Positions 45,587-56,881 are shown, counted from the stretch's first letter. The stretch is 64,000 nucleotides of DNA from Candidatus Rifleibacterium amylolyticum (GCA_009917695.1 JAACJG010000002.1:434001-498000), one strand, 5' to 3'. Numbers and translations: made by a program. Notes: generated by a model from the letters alone, not told the origin.

Positions 45587-47461
45587 TCAAGTATTGTTGT
45601 TTTCTGACTCTGTTTCCAGTCGCTCTTTTTCATCAAGCCAGAACGAAAAGGCGACCGAAAGAAAATCGCCGGCCGTGAAAGTCGTATTTGCATATCTGCC
45701 TTCGAAAATGCCGCAACCAAGCTCGATCATACGGGCAATCCGCCGATCATGGTCTTTTATGAGTCTTACAATGGCGCTGCCTTCTTCAACGGCATTGCTG
45801 TTGATCTTCATTTCTGCCAGCTGCCAGAGCAGCTCGTCACGCATGACGTCTGATTCTATTTTTTCCTGCAGCTGCAAAGCGAGGTGAAAACGTTCATAAC
45901 GGGCGAGCAACAATGAGCATTGCGACATAATTGCGTCTTTGTCTGTCGTTGAAATCTTATTCTGCAAAGATGAAACGATCAGGTTCAACAGATTGATTTT
46001 CTCCTGATAGTTGCGGTTTTCAGGATTATCGGCAATAACGCGCAGGTAGGCCTTGCATCTGCTCACATTTGTCTGTAGCGAATCTGCCAGAGTTCTGGCC
46101 AGCTGAAAGTTGTCTAATGAGGCGTGTTTGCCGACGATTTCAATCACGGCAAGATCTTTTAGTCTGGCATCGCCAATCTGCTCCAGCAAATCATTTGCCA
46201 GTTCAATCTGGCCGAATTCAAGACACTTCTTGAGCAGAAAACTTACAAATTCTGAATCCTTATTAGTGTATCCCTGCCCTTGCGACAAATTGAAAGCTCT
46301 CTGCATCAACTCTCTAATTTTAGCTTCCTGCTTAAATTTGAAATATACAGAAGCCGCCTGAGTAAGTATCAGAATCTTTTCCGGAACGTCCTTGAGAGTT
46401 TCGACCAGTTTAACTGCTTCGTTGATCAAGTCATAGACAACCTGCATAGCTGCTCTATCCTTGTATTCAGAAGCAATGGCGAGATAAGCCCGCGCCCGCA
46501 GAAATGGTACAGCAATACCGGCAGCCGCATCACGTGCCTGAGAAAAGAAGCCTTCTACAATATGCTTCATGACAAGACTCACCGCAAGTTCAGCTCGAAT
46601 CAGTGAATCCTCGATCTTCCTGCCAATTTCGACAATGCTGGCAAATTTGCCGGAGGCAATGAGGTGATCGACAATCTGATGCATGATCGACAATTTCACT
46701 TCTTCATCGGGAACAGTCTCGGCAACTTCGAAAGCCCAGTAATATTCGCCACTTTCACCCAGCTTGAATGCGATCCAGGCACGTCCGGTCACCAGCACTT
46801 CGAGTTCTTTGCTGCGCTCAACTGTGTCGATGGCACTGATAAACATCTGACGGGCCCGGTCACGCAGTTTCTTTTCGTAATATACGCAGCCAAGGCTGGT
46901 CAACAAACGAACCTGATCCATGGTATCGGGGAAAAATGCCGATAATGTCACCGCCCGTTCATATTCACCAATGCCGGCATAACTCACCGCAACAGCACTC
47001 AGCGTATGACCGCGCGAAACCGGGTCAGAGATTCGTTCGGCAAGTTCAGCCGCTTCGTTGACCACCGCCAATGCCCTGGCAGGCTGGCGATTGATCAAGA
47101 ACAACCCGGCAAGAGAAGCCAGCTTTTCGCAGCAAAGCTCGGTCTGGCTGATGTTTCTCGCACAATCATGCAGAATTTCGAGCATTTCCTGGCGCCAGGC
47201 ATCTGCGCGCAGCTTTTCGATTCGCTTTTTAATACTCTCATAAGTGCTGCGGCCGATACGAAATTTTCTTTGAGCGATCATGAGTGCGAGAGAAGATGAA
47301 GGAAAGCGCTCGAGTATTGAATCAATAAGCGACAGCGCCTGCCGATAAAGGTTTATGGCTCGTATGTAGTCGCATTTTTCGGCTTTGCGGGCGTCGCAAT
47401 ACAGCCCATACGCCTGGACGAACAGGTAATTCTCGTTGATGCGCCCGCTCTTTTTCATCAT
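45587..47461 (-). CDS. TPR-like helical-repeat protein downstream of clpA
   Basis: A 624-residue, signal-free, all-helical protein with degenerate tetratricopeptide-type repeats throughout (for example in RALAVVNEAAELAERI and YERAVTLSAFF). I do not recognise a specific family; it is likely a cytoplasmic scaffold. It lies 18 bases after clpA, so it belongs to the ABC-F-clpS-clpA operon. The frame begins GTG-ATG-ATG at 47464-47458; I use the first ATG (47461), with a weak purine-rich site before it. Confidence 0.72.
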   Translation of the reverse strand: MMKKSGRINENYLFVQAYGLYCDARKAEKCDYIRAINLYRQALSLIDSILERFPSSSLALMIAQRKFRIGRSTYESIKKRIEKLRADAWRQEMLEILHDCARNISQTELCCEKLASLAGLFLINRQPARALAVVNEAAELAERISDPVSRGHTLSAVAVSYAGIGEYERAVTLSAFFPDTMDQVRLLTSLGCVYYEKKLRDRARQMFISAIDTVERSKELEVLVTGRAWIAFKLGESGEYYWAFEVAETVPDEEVKLSIMHQIVDHLIASGKFASIVEIGRKIEDSLIRAELAVSLVMKHIVEGFFSQARDAAAGIAVPFLRARAYLAIASEYKDRAAMQVVYDLINEAVKLVETLKDVPEKILILTQAASVYFKFKQEAKIRELMQRAFNLSQGQGYTNKDSEFVSFLLKKCLEFGQIELANDLLEQIGDARLKDLAVIEIVGKHASLDNFQLARTLADSLQTNVSRCKAYLRVIADNPENRNYQEKINLLNLIVSSLQNKISTTDKDAIMSQCSLLLARYERFHLALQLQEKIESDVMRDELLWQLAEMKINSNAVEEGSAIVRLIKDHDRRIARMIELGCGIFEGRYANTTFTAGDFLSVAFSFWLDEKERLETESENNNT

Positions 47462-47479
47462 CACTCTCGCTTCCAGCCA

Positions 47480-49738
47480 TCAGCTTTTTTCAGTGATTTC
47501 AAATTCAAGTTTTTCAGCGGAGGGAGTATGACTGAGACGAACGTGGCCGCCATGGCTGAGTTTTCCGAAGAGAACCTCTTCGGAAAGCGCATCCTTGATC
47601 TCCTTTTGAATGACACGAGCAAGCGGGCGGGCGCCGTGAACCGGGTCGTATCCCTTTTCAGCCAGCCACAGGCGCGCCGACTCATCGAGTTCGAGCTCAA
47701 CCCGGCGCTCTTTGAGCTGGGCGTTAAGCTCGCGAATGAACTTGTCGACAACCTGCTTCATCGTTTCGGGGGCTAGCGCCGCGAAGCTGATGATACCGTC
47801 GAGGCGGTTGCGAAACTCTGGCGAAAACAACTTTTCGATGGCAGCCTTGCCCTTCCATTCGGTGTCCTGCTCGCGAGTAAAGCCAATCGAGCCTTTCGCC
47901 ATATCGCGGGCGCCTGCGTTCGAGGTCATGATCAGGATGACATTGCGGAAATCGGCCTTCTTGCCGGTATTGTCGGTCAGAGTCGCGTAATCCATGACCT
48001 GCAACAGAATGTTGAATACGTCTTCGTGCGCCTTTTCGATTTCGTCGAGCAGCAGCACCGAATACGGGTGTTTGCGAATCGAATCGGTCAGTGCACCACC
48101 CCGCTCGTAACCTATATAACCCGGAGGAGCGCCGATAAAGCGGGCCACCGCATGCTTTTCCATGTATTCGCTCATGTCGAAGCGCAGAAAATTGACGCCA
48201 AGCGAGGCTGCCAGCTGCTTTGCCACTTCGGTCTTGCCGACACCGGTAGGCCCGGTGAACAGAAACGACCCGACCGGGCGCGTCGAACCAGCCATGCCGG
48301 CACGGGAAATCTTTATGGCACGCACCAAAGCTTCGAGCGCCTGATCCTGGCCAAATATCACATGCTTGAGGTCACTTTGCAGATTCTTGAGTTTATCAAG
48401 ATCAGAGGTCGAAATGCGCCGCGACGGTATGCGCGCAATACGCGCAATCGCCTTTTCGATATGGGCATGCCTGACTATCATGGCACCTTCGCGCTTTTTG
48501 ATCTTGAGTATGGTCGCAGCTTCATCCATAACATCGATTGCCTTGTCAGGAAGGAACTGCTCCTGAATATATTTGGCAGACAGTTCAGCAGCTGCTTTGA
48601 GCGCTTTTTTTGTATAAGTCACGCCATGAAACTTCTCGTAAACCGGCTTGAGGCCGACAAGAATGCGGTGCGTCTCTCTGACCGAAGGTTCATAGAGATC
48701 GATCTTCTGGAAACGCCGTGAAAAAGCGCGGTCCTTGTCGAAATTCTTGTATTCTTCGAAGGTTGTAGTGCCGATACATCTGAATTTGCCGGCGCCGAGG
48801 GCGGGTTTGAGAATGTTGGCGGCATCGAGAGCGCCGCCGCTGACCGCGCCGGCCCCGATGATGGTATGAATCTCGTCGATGAAGAGAATCACACCGGGAA
48901 TCTGCTGCAGGCTCTTTATCGTAGCCTTGAGGCGCGCCTCGAAATCACCGCGATACTTGGTACCGGCCAGCAGCGCGCCCATGTCGAGCGAGTAGATTTT
49001 GATATCCTTGAGCGTTGCCGGCACCTCGCCGTTGTGAATGCGCAGCGCGATGCCCTCGACGATCGCGGTCTTGCCGACACCGGGCTCGCCGACGAAAATC
49101 AGGTTGTTCTTGCGCCGGCGGTTGAGCACGATGATAGCCCGGGCAACTTCACGTGAACGTCCGATCAACGGGTCGATATCGCCACGTGCCGCCTTGTCGT
49201 TGAGACATTCGGCAAAACTCGCGAGCGGGTTGGCAACCACCGTTGGTTCGCCTTCTTCACCTTCTGCCGGTTGTTCCGGGCTGAAGCCCTCTTCGTCTTC
49301 GGGACCGGCCCGGGTGATGCCGTGTGAAACGAAATTGAGCACATCGAGCTGAGTAATATCCTGCTTCTTCAAAAAATAAACGGCGTGCGAATCTTCTTCG
49401 CTGAAAATAGCGATAAGCAGATCACCGGCAGTCGCTTCCTTTTTCTCAGAAGCCTGCACATGAATCATCATGCGTTGAATCACCCGCTGAAAAGCCATTG
49501 TCGGCAGAGGGTCGGCATGGCCGCCTTCCTTGATGACCGGCACCAGCTCAGCAAAATGCTCTTTGAGATCGGCTTCGAGCACGGCAAGGTTGCAACCACA
49601 GGCCTTTAGAATACGTGAGCCGGTTCCGTCATGTATCAGTGCGTAAAGCAGATGTTCGACGGTAAGGTATTCGTGATGGCTGGTAGCGGCCTGTTCGATT
49701 ACTGCCTGTAGAATAATATCGAGGTCTTTGCTGATCAT
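47480..49738 (-). CDS. clpA: ATP-dependent Clp protease ATP-binding subunit ClpA
   Basis: A hexameric AAA+ unfoldase feeding proteins to ClpP. It has the double Clp N-domain (about 1-140), first ATPase GEPGVGKT, and second ATPase [11 protein letters not shown] with the sensor region, and the C-terminal domain. The length (752) matches ClpA. The ATG at 49738 overlaps the clpS stop by ATGA and has GGAG just upstream; the frame opens six codons earlier. No clpP in the window. Confidence 0.95.
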   Translation of the reverse strand: MISKDLDIILQAVIEQAATSHHEYLTVEHLLYALIHDGTGSRILKACGCNLAVLEADLKEHFAELVPVIKEGGHADPLPTMAFQRVIQRMMIHVQASEKKEATAGDLLIAIFSEEDSHAVYFLKKQDITQLDVLNFVSHGITRAGPEDEEGFSPEQPAEGEEGEPTVVANPLASFAECLNDKAARGDIDPLIGRSREVARAIIVLNRRRKNNLIFVGEPGVGKTAIVEGIALRIHNGEVPATLKDIKIYSLDMGALLAGTKYRGDFEARLKATIKSLQQIPGVILFIDEIHTIIGAGAVSGGALDAANILKPALGAGKFRCIGTTTFEEYKNFDKDRAFSRRFQKIDLYEPSVRETHRILVGLKPVYEKFHGVTYTKKALKAAAELSAKYIQEQFLPDKAIDVMDEAATILKIKKREGAMIVRHAHIEKAIARIARIPSRRISTSDLDKLKNLQSDLKHVIFGQDQALEALVRAIKISRAGMAGSTRPVGSFLFTGPTGVGKTEVAKQLAASLGVNFLRFDMSEYMEKHAVARFIGAPPGYIGYERGGALTDSIRKHPYSVLLLDEIEKAHEDVFNILLQVMDYATLTDNTGKKADFRNVILIMTSNAGARDMAKGSIGFTREQDTEWKGKAAIEKLFSPEFRNRLDGIISFAALAPETMKQVVDKFIRELNAQLKERRVELELDESARLWLAEKGYDPVHGARPLARVIQKEIKDALSEEVLFGKLSHGGHVRLSHTPSAEKLEFEITEKS

Positions 49739-50049
49739 TCTTTCTCCATATCGCATTTAAGCGGGTAACCGTTTTCGCGGGCAACAGCGTGCACGCGCGC
49801 AATTTTGGTCTCGGCGATTTCACGGGTGTAAACTCCGGCCAGACCTTTGCCGTTACGATGAACATGCAGCATTATGCTGGTAGCCTGCACCTTTGAGTGG
49901 CCAAAAATGCTCTCGAGCACTTCGACGACGAATTCCATGGTCGTATAGTCATCATTCAGCAGAAAAACCTTGTACATAGAGGGTTTGGCGGTCTTCTGCC
50001 GCGTCTTTTCCATTACTCCGCGTTGCGGGGTATTCTCATTATCAGCCAT
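49735..50049 (-). CDS. clpS: ClpS adaptor for N-end rule substrates
   Basis: A 104-residue adaptor that binds ClpA and delivers proteins with destabilising N-terminal residues. Signatures [17 protein letters not shown] and the [13 protein letters not shown] segment, which holds the binding-pocket residues, are intact. The ATG at 50049 has GGAG upstream; it overlaps the ABC-F stop by 8 bases and clpA by 4. Confidence 0.95.
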   Translation of the reverse strand: MADNENTPQRGVMEKTRQKTAKPSMYKVFLLNDDYTTMEFVVEVLESIFGHSKVQATSIMLHVHRNGKGLAGVYTREIAETKIARVHAVARENGYPLKCDMEKE

Positions 50050-52039
50050 TGGCGGCTCCTTCTTTAAGGCGGGAAAGTTCGGCACCAACCTGCTGGTCTT
50101 CGCCGTGCAGGCTTTCCCAGGCGCTCAGAGCCTGTTCGAGCTGAGTGTTGATCGCGGCATGACGGGTGGCCGCCTCGGCAACATGCTGCGGGCTCCATTC
50201 AGACGGCGGGCAGGCCAGCTGCTCTTCAACTTCGGCAAGTTGTTGCTCAAGCCGGCTCACCAGCGATTCAGCCTCTTCGATCTCGCGCTTGAGTTTCTGC
50301 AGGCGGTTGTTCAGCTGTTTCTGCAGACGATTGTTCTCGCGTGCCTGCTGTTTTTTGTCGCTGACCGGTCGACCTTCATCAGCAACCGCGTCTACAGGGA
50401 TATCACCATTGAGTTCGCGACATTGCCGCGCCCAGAGATACTGGCTGTAGTTGCCATCATAAACTGTTGCCCGACCGTTATCTATTGCCAGTATGCGGGT
50501 AGCGAGGCTGTCGAGAAAAAAGCGGTCGTGCGAAACTATTATAATTGTGCCGGGAAAATCTTCGAGCGCGTTGAGCAGTGCTTCGCGGCTGTTGATGTCG
50601 AGATGGTTGGTCGGTTCATCGAGCAGCAGCAGATTGCATGGCCGCAGCATCATACGCGCCAGCCCGAGACGGCTCTTCTCGCCGCCGGAAAGCACGCGCA
50701 CCTTTTTTTCGACCTCGTCTCCTGAGAACAGGAAGGCGCCAAGCAGGTTGCGCACCTGAGGTACCGCATCGAGCGGTGCTTCGCGCATTACGCGTTCCTG
50801 CACGGTTTCGTCGCCTTCGAAACTGATCTCTTCATCCTGGGCGAAATAACCAAAATGCACGCGGTAGCCGGTCTCGAGACGACCATCCCAGAGGGCGTCT
50901 TCGCCGGCAAGAACGCGCATCAGCGTGGTTTTCCCAGTGCCATTCTCGCCGATTATCGCCAGGCGGTCACCGCGGTTGAGTACGAACGAAACATCCTTGA
51001 GCACCTGATGATCGCCATATGAACGTCTGATGTTCTCTCCGCGCAAAACCACTTCACCACTGCTTTCACACCTGGGAAAGCTGAAGCTGAGTTTTGGCAG
51101 AGCGCGCACCTGGCTGATCTTCTCGATCTTTTCGAGCTGCTTGATGCGACTTTGCACCTGCGAGGCTTTGCTGGCCTTGTATCTGAAGCGTTCGATAAAT
51201 TTTTCGACACGTTTGCGTTCGCGGTCCTGGCGATCCTGTGCTGCCTGTGCCTCGGCGGCCCAGGCCTCACGCGCTTCGAGAAAACCAGAATAATTGCCAC
51301 GAAAGGTGCGTGAACCTTCCGGCATGATGGCGACAACCGAACTGGCAAGCTCATCAAGAAAATAGCGGTCGTGCGAAACGACCAGAATGCCACCGGTATA
51401 TAAGCCCAGATAGTCTTCGAGGAATGAAATTGATGAAATATCGAGATAGTTGGTTGGCTCGTCGAGCAGCAGATAATCAGGCTCGGTCAGCAGCAGGCGC
51501 ACAAAATAAGCGCGCATCTGCCAGCCGCCCGAAAAGGTTTTGAGCGGGTCATGAAAGCGGCTTTCAGGAAATCCGAAACCTTTGAGCAGTCTTATCGTCT
51601 TTGCCTGCCAGGTATAGCCGCCGGCGCGGTCGTATTCAATGACCAGGCGGTCATATTCATCCTGCATCGTGGCCGAAATATGGCCGGCCGCCATTTCGTG
51701 CTCTATCGTCTCGATGCGGCCGCGGATAATCTTGAGACGGTCAAAAGCCTGAGTAGCCAGTTCCCATAGGGTCATCGTCTCTTTTTCTCGCGCCCAGTTC
51801 TCGTTGTCAGCGAGAAATATTTCCTGTGGCAGGTAGCCTATACGACTGTCTTTGGGGCAGGTAACGGTGCCGGTATCGGGCGTTTCATGACCGAGAATGA
51901 TTTTCATCATCGTCGTCTTGCCCGAGCCGTTGCTGCCGACCAGCGCGACGCACTCGCCCGGATTGACGGCAAAGGTCACGCCAGAAAACAGTTTCCTGAC
52001 GCTGAAAGATTTTTCGAGATTGTTGATCTGTAATGACAT
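50042..52039 (-). CDS. ABC-F ATPase (Uup/EttA-type ribosome-associated)
   Basis: A soluble tandem ATPase that acts on the ribosome. Both nucleotide domains have Walker A ([18 protein letters not shown]), and signature motifs FSGGW and LSGGEKS. The linker between them and a C-terminal coiled coil of about 80 residues (Uup-type) are present. No membrane part exists, so it is not a transporter. The ATG at 52039 is favoured over the upstream 52075 because a promoter -10 box lies at 52066-52071. Confidence 0.92.
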   Translation of the reverse strand: MSLQINNLEKSFSVRKLFSGVTFAVNPGECVALVGSNGSGKTTMMKIILGHETPDTGTVTCPKDSRIGYLPQEIFLADNENWAREKETMTLWELATQAFDRLKIIRGRIETIEHEMAAGHISATMQDEYDRLVIEYDRAGGYTWQAKTIRLLKGFGFPESRFHDPLKTFSGGWQMRAYFVRLLLTEPDYLLLDEPTNYLDISSISFLEDYLGLYTGGILVVSHDRYFLDELASSVVAIMPEGSRTFRGNYSGFLEAREAWAAEAQAAQDRQDRERKRVEKFIERFRYKASKASQVQSRIKQLEKIEKISQVRALPKLSFSFPRCESSGEVVLRGENIRRSYGDHQVLKDVSFVLNRGDRLAIIGENGTGKTTLMRVLAGEDALWDGRLETGYRVHFGYFAQDEEISFEGDETVQERVMREAPLDAVPQVRNLLGAFLFSGDEVEKKVRVLSGGEKSRLGLARMMLRPCNLLLLDEPTNHLDINSREALLNALEDFPGTIIIVSHDRFFLDSLATRILAIDNGRATVYDGNYSQYLWARQCRELNGDIPVDAVADEGRPVSDKKQQARENNRLQKQLNNRLQKLKREIEEAESLVSRLEQQLAEVEEQLACPPSEWSPQHVAEAATRHAAINTQLEQALSAWESLHGEDQQVGAELSRLKEGAANG

Positions 52040-52065
52040 AAAAGCAGCCCCGTCTGCCGTGCTGC

Positions 52066-52094
52066 ATTCTATCACTTTACTCGCCTACTTTCAA
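52066..52094 (-). promoter_or_regulatory. Sigma70-type promoter of the ABC-F-clpS-clpA operon
   Basis: Minus strand: TTGAAA (52089-52094), a 17-base spacer, TAGAAT (52066-52071), giving a short leader before the ATG at 52039. Confidence 0.65.
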
Positions 52095-52376
52095 ACCATA
52101 CCCGGCGCGAGCAGCAATTCAAGGTCAAAAACAACCCTCTTTCAGCTGACTACAGGAATGCAATCCATTTGAGACTGAATACTTGACGATATTGTGTAAA
52201 AAAAACCGTAACCAAACAGCAGATTTTCAGGTAAAATAGGTCATCCTGTTTCTAAGCCATTAAACCAGATAAAGATTGTCGATCTGCCTGAAGATAGCGG
52301 ATGACTACAATGTAATGCCACAGCAACACGATAACAGGAGTGCGATTTCAGAGTTTTTCAGGTGAAAGGCGCAGAG
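52095..52376. other. Divergent intergenic region ahead of the lipid cluster
   Basis: The 337-bp gap between divergent genes holds the ABC-F promoter on the left. The rest should contain the promoter of the UbiA cluster, but I can only find weak candidates: TTGACG at 52183 without a fitting -10, and TAAAAT at 52232 without a -35. No ORF, hairpin or repeat of note was seen. Confidence 0.4.
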
Positions 52377-53372
52377 ATGAGCATGGCTGAAATAAAAAAG
52401 TTTGTAGTTGCCTACGTCAAGACGATGAGACCCTATTATTCGTTCATTACCGGCATCGCCGGCTGGATCGGCGTCTCGTTTTACCTATGGCTCAAAGAAG
52501 TCAGATATGCGACCCCGATCACTAACGATGATTACCTGCGCGGCGTTGTCGTATTGATCATTCTTTTCTCGAGCTGGGGCGTCAACCAGATTTTCAATGA
52601 CTGGCTGGGACTGCCTGAAGACCGTGTCAACGCGCCGAACCGCCCGATGGTCAGCGGCGAGCTCAACGTCAAATGGGCGCTGACGACCTCTTTCACCCTC
52701 ATGGGCATAGCCGCTATCGTTTCTTATTTTCTCAACCCCTGGTCGCTGATTCCTCTGTTTGCCGGGTTTCTGCTCAACTTCGTCTACAACTACAGCAAAG
52801 CCTGGGGGATCTGGGCCAACGTCGTCTTTGGCCTGATGATCTCGACCTGCACGGTTTACGGCTTTCTTGCCATCGGCCCGATTCTTAACGAACCTTTCTT
52901 CACCACCAACCGCTATTCAACCATTCTGCTGGTTGCCTACATGAACGGCCTGATGACCTATTTCACCTATTTCAAAGATTATGAAGGCGACAAGGCCGCC
53001 GGCAAAAACACCTTCATCGTCAGGCATGGCGTCGAGAGAGCTAAAATGCTTGGTATATTCGGCTCATTCATGCCAACTATTCTTTTCTTCGCTCTCAGAT
53101 ATATGAATTATTTTCCGTTTGCCATCACTGAACACTTCGTCTACTGCGGGGTCATGACCATTTTTTTGCAGCTCTGGACAGCGATTCGTTTTTACCGCAA
53201 CCCGGTCGGGCCACGCGCCTACTTCTCGAACGCCACCAACTTCAGGGCATGCGCCTGCGGCCAGGTCACCATGATCGCGATATTCAACGGCACGCTGGCA
53301 CTCTACCTCTACAGCGCAACCTATGTGTTCATCGGCTTTTTGTTCGGACTGCACGACGACGATAAATCCTGA
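52377..53372 (+). CDS. UbiA-family prenyltransferase
   Basis: An integral membrane enzyme of about nine helices that moves a prenyl group to an acceptor. The first Asp-rich motif reads NDWLGLPEDRVNAPNRP (residues 74-90) and the second YFKDYEGDKAAGKNT; both are the family's diphosphate/Mg2+ sites. The acceptor is unknown. Start: I prefer the ATG at 52377 with AAAGG upstream; the GTG at 52362 is possible. The next gene starts 17 bases on. Confidence 0.85.
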   Translation: MSMAEIKKFVVAYVKTMRPYYSFITGIAGWIGVSFYLWLKEVRYATPITNDDYLRGVVVLIILFSSWGVNQIFNDWLGLPEDRVNAPNRPMVSGELNVKWALTTSFTLMGIAAIVSYFLNPWSLIPLFAGFLLNFVYNYSKAWGIWANVVFGLMISTCTVYGFLAIGPILNEPFFTTNRYSTILLVAYMNGLMTYFTYFKDYEGDKAAGKNTFIVRHGVERAKMLGIFGSFMPTILFFALRYMNYFPFAITEHFVYCGVMTIFLQLWTAIRFYRNPVGPRAYFSNATNFRACACGQVTMIAIFNGTLALYLYSATYVFIGFLFGLHDDDKS

Positions 53373-53389
53373 TAATCGAGGAAGCCGCA

Positions 53390-54577
53390 GTGTTTACACC
53401 GCTCAAACTCAGACGCACAACTCTGCCCAACCGTATCGTCAGAGCAGCAACCTTTGAAAATATGGCTGATGCCGAAGGCATACCAACGGCAAAATTCGCT
53501 GAACTTTATAAAAAGCTGGCAGATGGCGGTGCGAGGTGCATTATCACAGGTTTTAACCATACCTCACGCGAAGGCCGAGCCATGCAACCGTTTCAGGCCG
53601 GCATCGACGACAGCCGCAAAATAGCAGGCTGGAAGCAGGTGATCGATAATGTCAAGTCAGCCCAGTCTGAGACGCAACTGTTCATGCAGATTTCGCATAC
53701 CGGTCGCCAGACGCTGCAGCGTGTTACCCGCATGCCGGTTAAAGGTGCCGGCCCGGTCAAATGCACCTATTTCAGACAGCCGGTTAAGCCTCTGACTACA
53801 GATGAAGTCAAAGAAAAAGTCGATGAATACATCAGAGCTGCCATAAACGCTGAAGAAGCCGGCATCGACGGCATACAGATTCATTGCGCCCATGGTTATC
53901 TGATTCACCAGTTCATGTCTCCCTTTACCAACAATCGCGAGGACGAGTATGGTGACGACCGCCTGCTTTTTCTCAAGCAGGTGGTCAACGGAGTAAAGTC
54001 GGCAGTCAAATTACCGGTTTTCTTGAAGATCAGCGCTGCCGATGACCGCCAGCGCGGGCTGAACCTGCCGCTGGTCATTTCATACTGGCCGGATATCGAT
54101 CGTCTCGAAGTTGATGCCATTGAAATCAGCTACGGCATGATGGAAGTCGCCTTCAATATCATTCGCGGAGAACATCCGCTCGACCCGGTTCTTAAACACA
54201 ACTGCCTGTTCAACCGTTATCATCCGGCACTGCGCTGGCTGTTCAAACACTTTATCTATCACTGGTACAAACGCAGTTTTATCGATTACTGCGATCTTTA
54301 CAACCTCGAAAACGCTGCAAAAATCAAGGCAATATCGAAAACCCCAATTCTGGTTACCGGCGGTATCCGCAAAAAGAGCCAGATCGATTACATCATCAAC
54401 CAGCGCGGCATTGACGGCGTGACTCTGAGCCGGCCGTTCGTCTGTGAACCCGACTTTGTCAACCGCCTGGCCACAGGCAGCGGAGAAGTAGTATCAGGCT
54501 GCACCAGCTGCAACCTCTGCACTGTAATGTGCGACAGCAGGCAACCTCTACGCTGTTACCGGGGGCCGGCCAGATGA
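53390..54577 (+). CDS. Old Yellow Enzyme-type NADH:flavin oxidoreductase with Cys cluster
   Basis: A FMN-dependent TIM barrel (about 1-340) that typically reduces C=C bonds next to a carbonyl. It has the family's IHCAHGYLIHQFMSP and RPFVCEPDF signatures. A C-terminal segment (CTSCNLCTVMC, then a further Cys) resembles the [4Fe-4S] site of 2,4-dienoyl-CoA reductase, but the second flavin/NAD domain of that enzyme is absent. It starts with GTG at 53390 and overlaps the exporter gene by 4 bases. It may serve as ene-reductase for the cluster's acyl chain. Confidence 0.85.
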   Translation: MFTPLKLRRTTLPNRIVRAATFENMADAEGIPTAKFAELYKKLADGGARCIITGFNHTSREGRAMQPFQAGIDDSRKIAGWKQVIDNVKSAQSETQLFMQISHTGRQTLQRVTRMPVKGAGPVKCTYFRQPVKPLTTDEVKEKVDEYIRAAINAEEAGIDGIQIHCAHGYLIHQFMSPFTNNREDEYGDDRLLFLKQVVNGVKSAVKLPVFLKISAADDRQRGLNLPLVISYWPDIDRLEVDAIEISYGMMEVAFNIIRGEHPLDPVLKHNCLFNRYHPALRWLFKHFIYHWYKRSFIDYCDLYNLENAAKIKAISKTPILVTGGIRKKSQIDYIINQRGIDGVTLSRPFVCEPDFVNRLATGSGEVVSGCTSCNLCTVMCDSRQPLRCYRGPAR

Positions 54578-56868
54578 AAAAAGCGATCAGCGTGCTTGCT
54601 CACCTTCTGGTCAAATGGGCAAAATACGCGTTCGCGCCTTTCATGTTACTTCTGCTTCTGTCATTTCTGCTGTTAGGCCCGCAGATGTGGCCAATACAGA
54701 TCAACAACACCCTCGACACCTTGCTTGAGCAGGGCACCGAGCAGGCTGCCATCGACAAAAGCATTCAGCAAACCTTCGGCCTGCTCGACGAGATAATAAT
54801 TCTGGCTTATCATGATCCAGATCTGTTCAGCGTTTCCGGACTAAATCTGATCAAGCAGCTGACAGAACAAATCGAAGAAGTCGAAGGCGTTAAAAACTGC
54901 TTCTCGCTCGCCAATACGCCATTTTTTCGCAACTACGAGCGCGATGGCGAATCGATCGTTGAATCAGCCCCTCTGCTCGACACTATACCGACAGACGCTG
55001 CCGGACTGGCGCGTCTCAAGCAGGAAGCCACAGACAACAAGCTGTTTCGCAACAACATCATTTCACCCGATGGCAATACAGCGGCATTCAACATAATTCT
55101 GCGCGCCGGCCTCGATCCGTTTGCCAAAGAAGCCATCGTCAGGCAGATCCGCGCCGACTACACTGCAATGGCGCAATCACATAAAGGCCGCTTCTATTTT
55201 ACCGGCATGCACGTGTTCATGGAAACCACCGGCGTTCAGATGCAACGCGATGTCATGCAGTTTTCGGTGGTTTCGATAATTTTATTATTCATTGGACTGT
55301 ATGTGATCTTCCGTTCGGTGCCGATGGCGTTGATCGGCATAACCACTGCCGGAATCGCCAACTGGCTTCTGTTCGTTACGCTTCACCTCATGGGCAAAAC
55401 CCTGTCGATCTCAACAACTCCGGTGCCCGCCATTACCGTTGGCCTGTCGATTGCTTACGTTCTCCACCTGATTGTGGCACGCAAAGAGGGAATCATCGAA
55501 GACGCTCACGAAACTGAGCAGATCTTCATCGGCAATCTACTTTCGGCACTGACCACGATGATTGGCTTTCTGTCGCTGTGTTTGAACCCGATTCCGACTC
55601 TGCAGGATTTCGGCCTCTATGCTGGCCTGGGCACTTTTTATGCGACCATCGCCGGCGTCTTTTTCGGGTTTCCACTGCTGCAGAAACTGAAAGCACCGCC
55701 GAATCACGATTTTGGCGAAGGGGTCAAGGCAGTTGTCGAAACGGTCTTTTATCGGCATCGCCGACTGGTTATAGGAGTATCAGTCATTATTTTCTGCAGC
55801 GGCATATTCTTGCTGCGCATGGAAGTCGAAACCGATTATTACCAGTATTACCTTCGCTCAGCGCCAATGGTACAGTCGGTAGATTTCGTCAACCGCAACA
55901 TTGGCGGCCAGTATCCGATAGTAATCGAGTTTACAACGCCTGGAGTAGACCAGGTTTACGAAGGCAACATGCTGGGTTGGCTCGAAAAGCTGTCAGAGCA
56001 TGCCATGACTTATAAAGGTGTCGACAAGGTAATAACTTACCTCGACCTTCTCAACGACGGGCATCGCGCCTTTGCCGATCGGCCCGAACCCGGCTGGTTC
56101 AACAACCGTGCCATGGTGGGCCAGGTCGCCATGATGGTCAATGACGCCGGGCCAGAGCTCAGCTCATATTACGTCGATTCCGCCGCACAGAAAACCCAGG
56201 TATTCATTCGCACCAGCCATATCAACTCAGCTTCTTTTCTGGCCATAGACGAGGGAATCAGAAAGTTTCTTGCAGAGAACACACCAGATGGAATCAGCTA
56301 CAAAGTCGGTGGAACATATCTGCGCTGCGTGCAGTCGGCGAATCGCATGGCGCTCTCACAGCTTTACGGAACTTTTGTCGCGTTCTGCGTGCTGTTTTTT
56401 GTGGCATTCATAGCTATTCCGAAGGTCAAACTGATTCTGATGGCTTTCGTTGTGAATCTGCTGCCGATATTCGGCGTTTACGGCCTGCTCGGAATACTTG
56501 GCGAGACCCTGAACATGGGAACGACAACCATCGCGGCGATTGCCATCGGCATCGGCATGGACGATACCATGCATTTTCTCACCCGCTTTACTACATATTA
56601 TGAAGAAACCGGCAACCCGCACGAAAGTGCCAAACATGTGATTCACTCATCGGGAGTCTCGATGATACTTACTTCGAGCATGATCGCCCTGTCGTTTCTG
56701 TCGTTGTCACTGAGCATAATCAAGCCGATCTATCAGCTCGGAATATTCACCAGTGTAACCATGGCGTTGTGCCTGCTGGCCGATCTGTTTCTCATGCCGG
56801 TGCTGGTGAACTGGCAAACCCCGAACCCTGACCAGGCTGTCGAAAAACCGGCTTTGCCGAACAATTGA
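54574..56868 (+). CDS. MMPL/RND-type lipid exporter
   Basis: A 764-residue membrane protein with the MMPL/HpnN plan: one N-terminal helix, a periplasmic loop, five helices, then a second such unit. MMPL members carry lipids and hydrophobic molecules across the envelope, so this is the likely exporter of the cluster product. The helix IAIGIGMDDTMHF carries the conserved Asp pair of the proton relay. The ATG at 54574 overlaps the previous stop (ATGA). Confidence 0.9.
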   Translation: MKKAISVLAHLLVKWAKYAFAPFMLLLLLSFLLLGPQMWPIQINNTLDTLLEQGTEQAAIDKSIQQTFGLLDEIIILAYHDPDLFSVSGLNLIKQLTEQIEEVEGVKNCFSLANTPFFRNYERDGESIVESAPLLDTIPTDAAGLARLKQEATDNKLFRNNIISPDGNTAAFNIILRAGLDPFAKEAIVRQIRADYTAMAQSHKGRFYFTGMHVFMETTGVQMQRDVMQFSVVSIILLFIGLYVIFRSVPMALIGITTAGIANWLLFVTLHLMGKTLSISTTPVPAITVGLSIAYVLHLIVARKEGIIEDAHETEQIFIGNLLSALTTMIGFLSLCLNPIPTLQDFGLYAGLGTFYATIAGVFFGFPLLQKLKAPPNHDFGEGVKAVVETVFYRHRRLVIGVSVIIFCSGIFLLRMEVETDYYQYYLRSAPMVQSVDFVNRNIGGQYPIVIEFTTPGVDQVYEGNMLGWLEKLSEHAMTYKGVDKVITYLDLLNDGHRAFADRPEPGWFNNRAMVGQVAMMVNDAGPELSSYYVDSAAQKTQVFIRTSHINSASFLAIDEGIRKFLAENTPDGISYKVGGTYLRCVQSANRMALSQLYGTFVAFCVLFFVAFIAIPKVKLILMAFVVNLLPIFGVYGLLGILGETLNMGTTTIAAIAIGIGMDDTMHFLTRFTTYYEETGNPHESAKHVIHSSGVSMILTSSMIALSFLSLSLSIIKPIYQLGIFTSVTMALCLLADLFLMPVLVNWQTPNPDQAVEKPALPNN

Positions 56869-56881
56869 GGAGTATCAGCGC

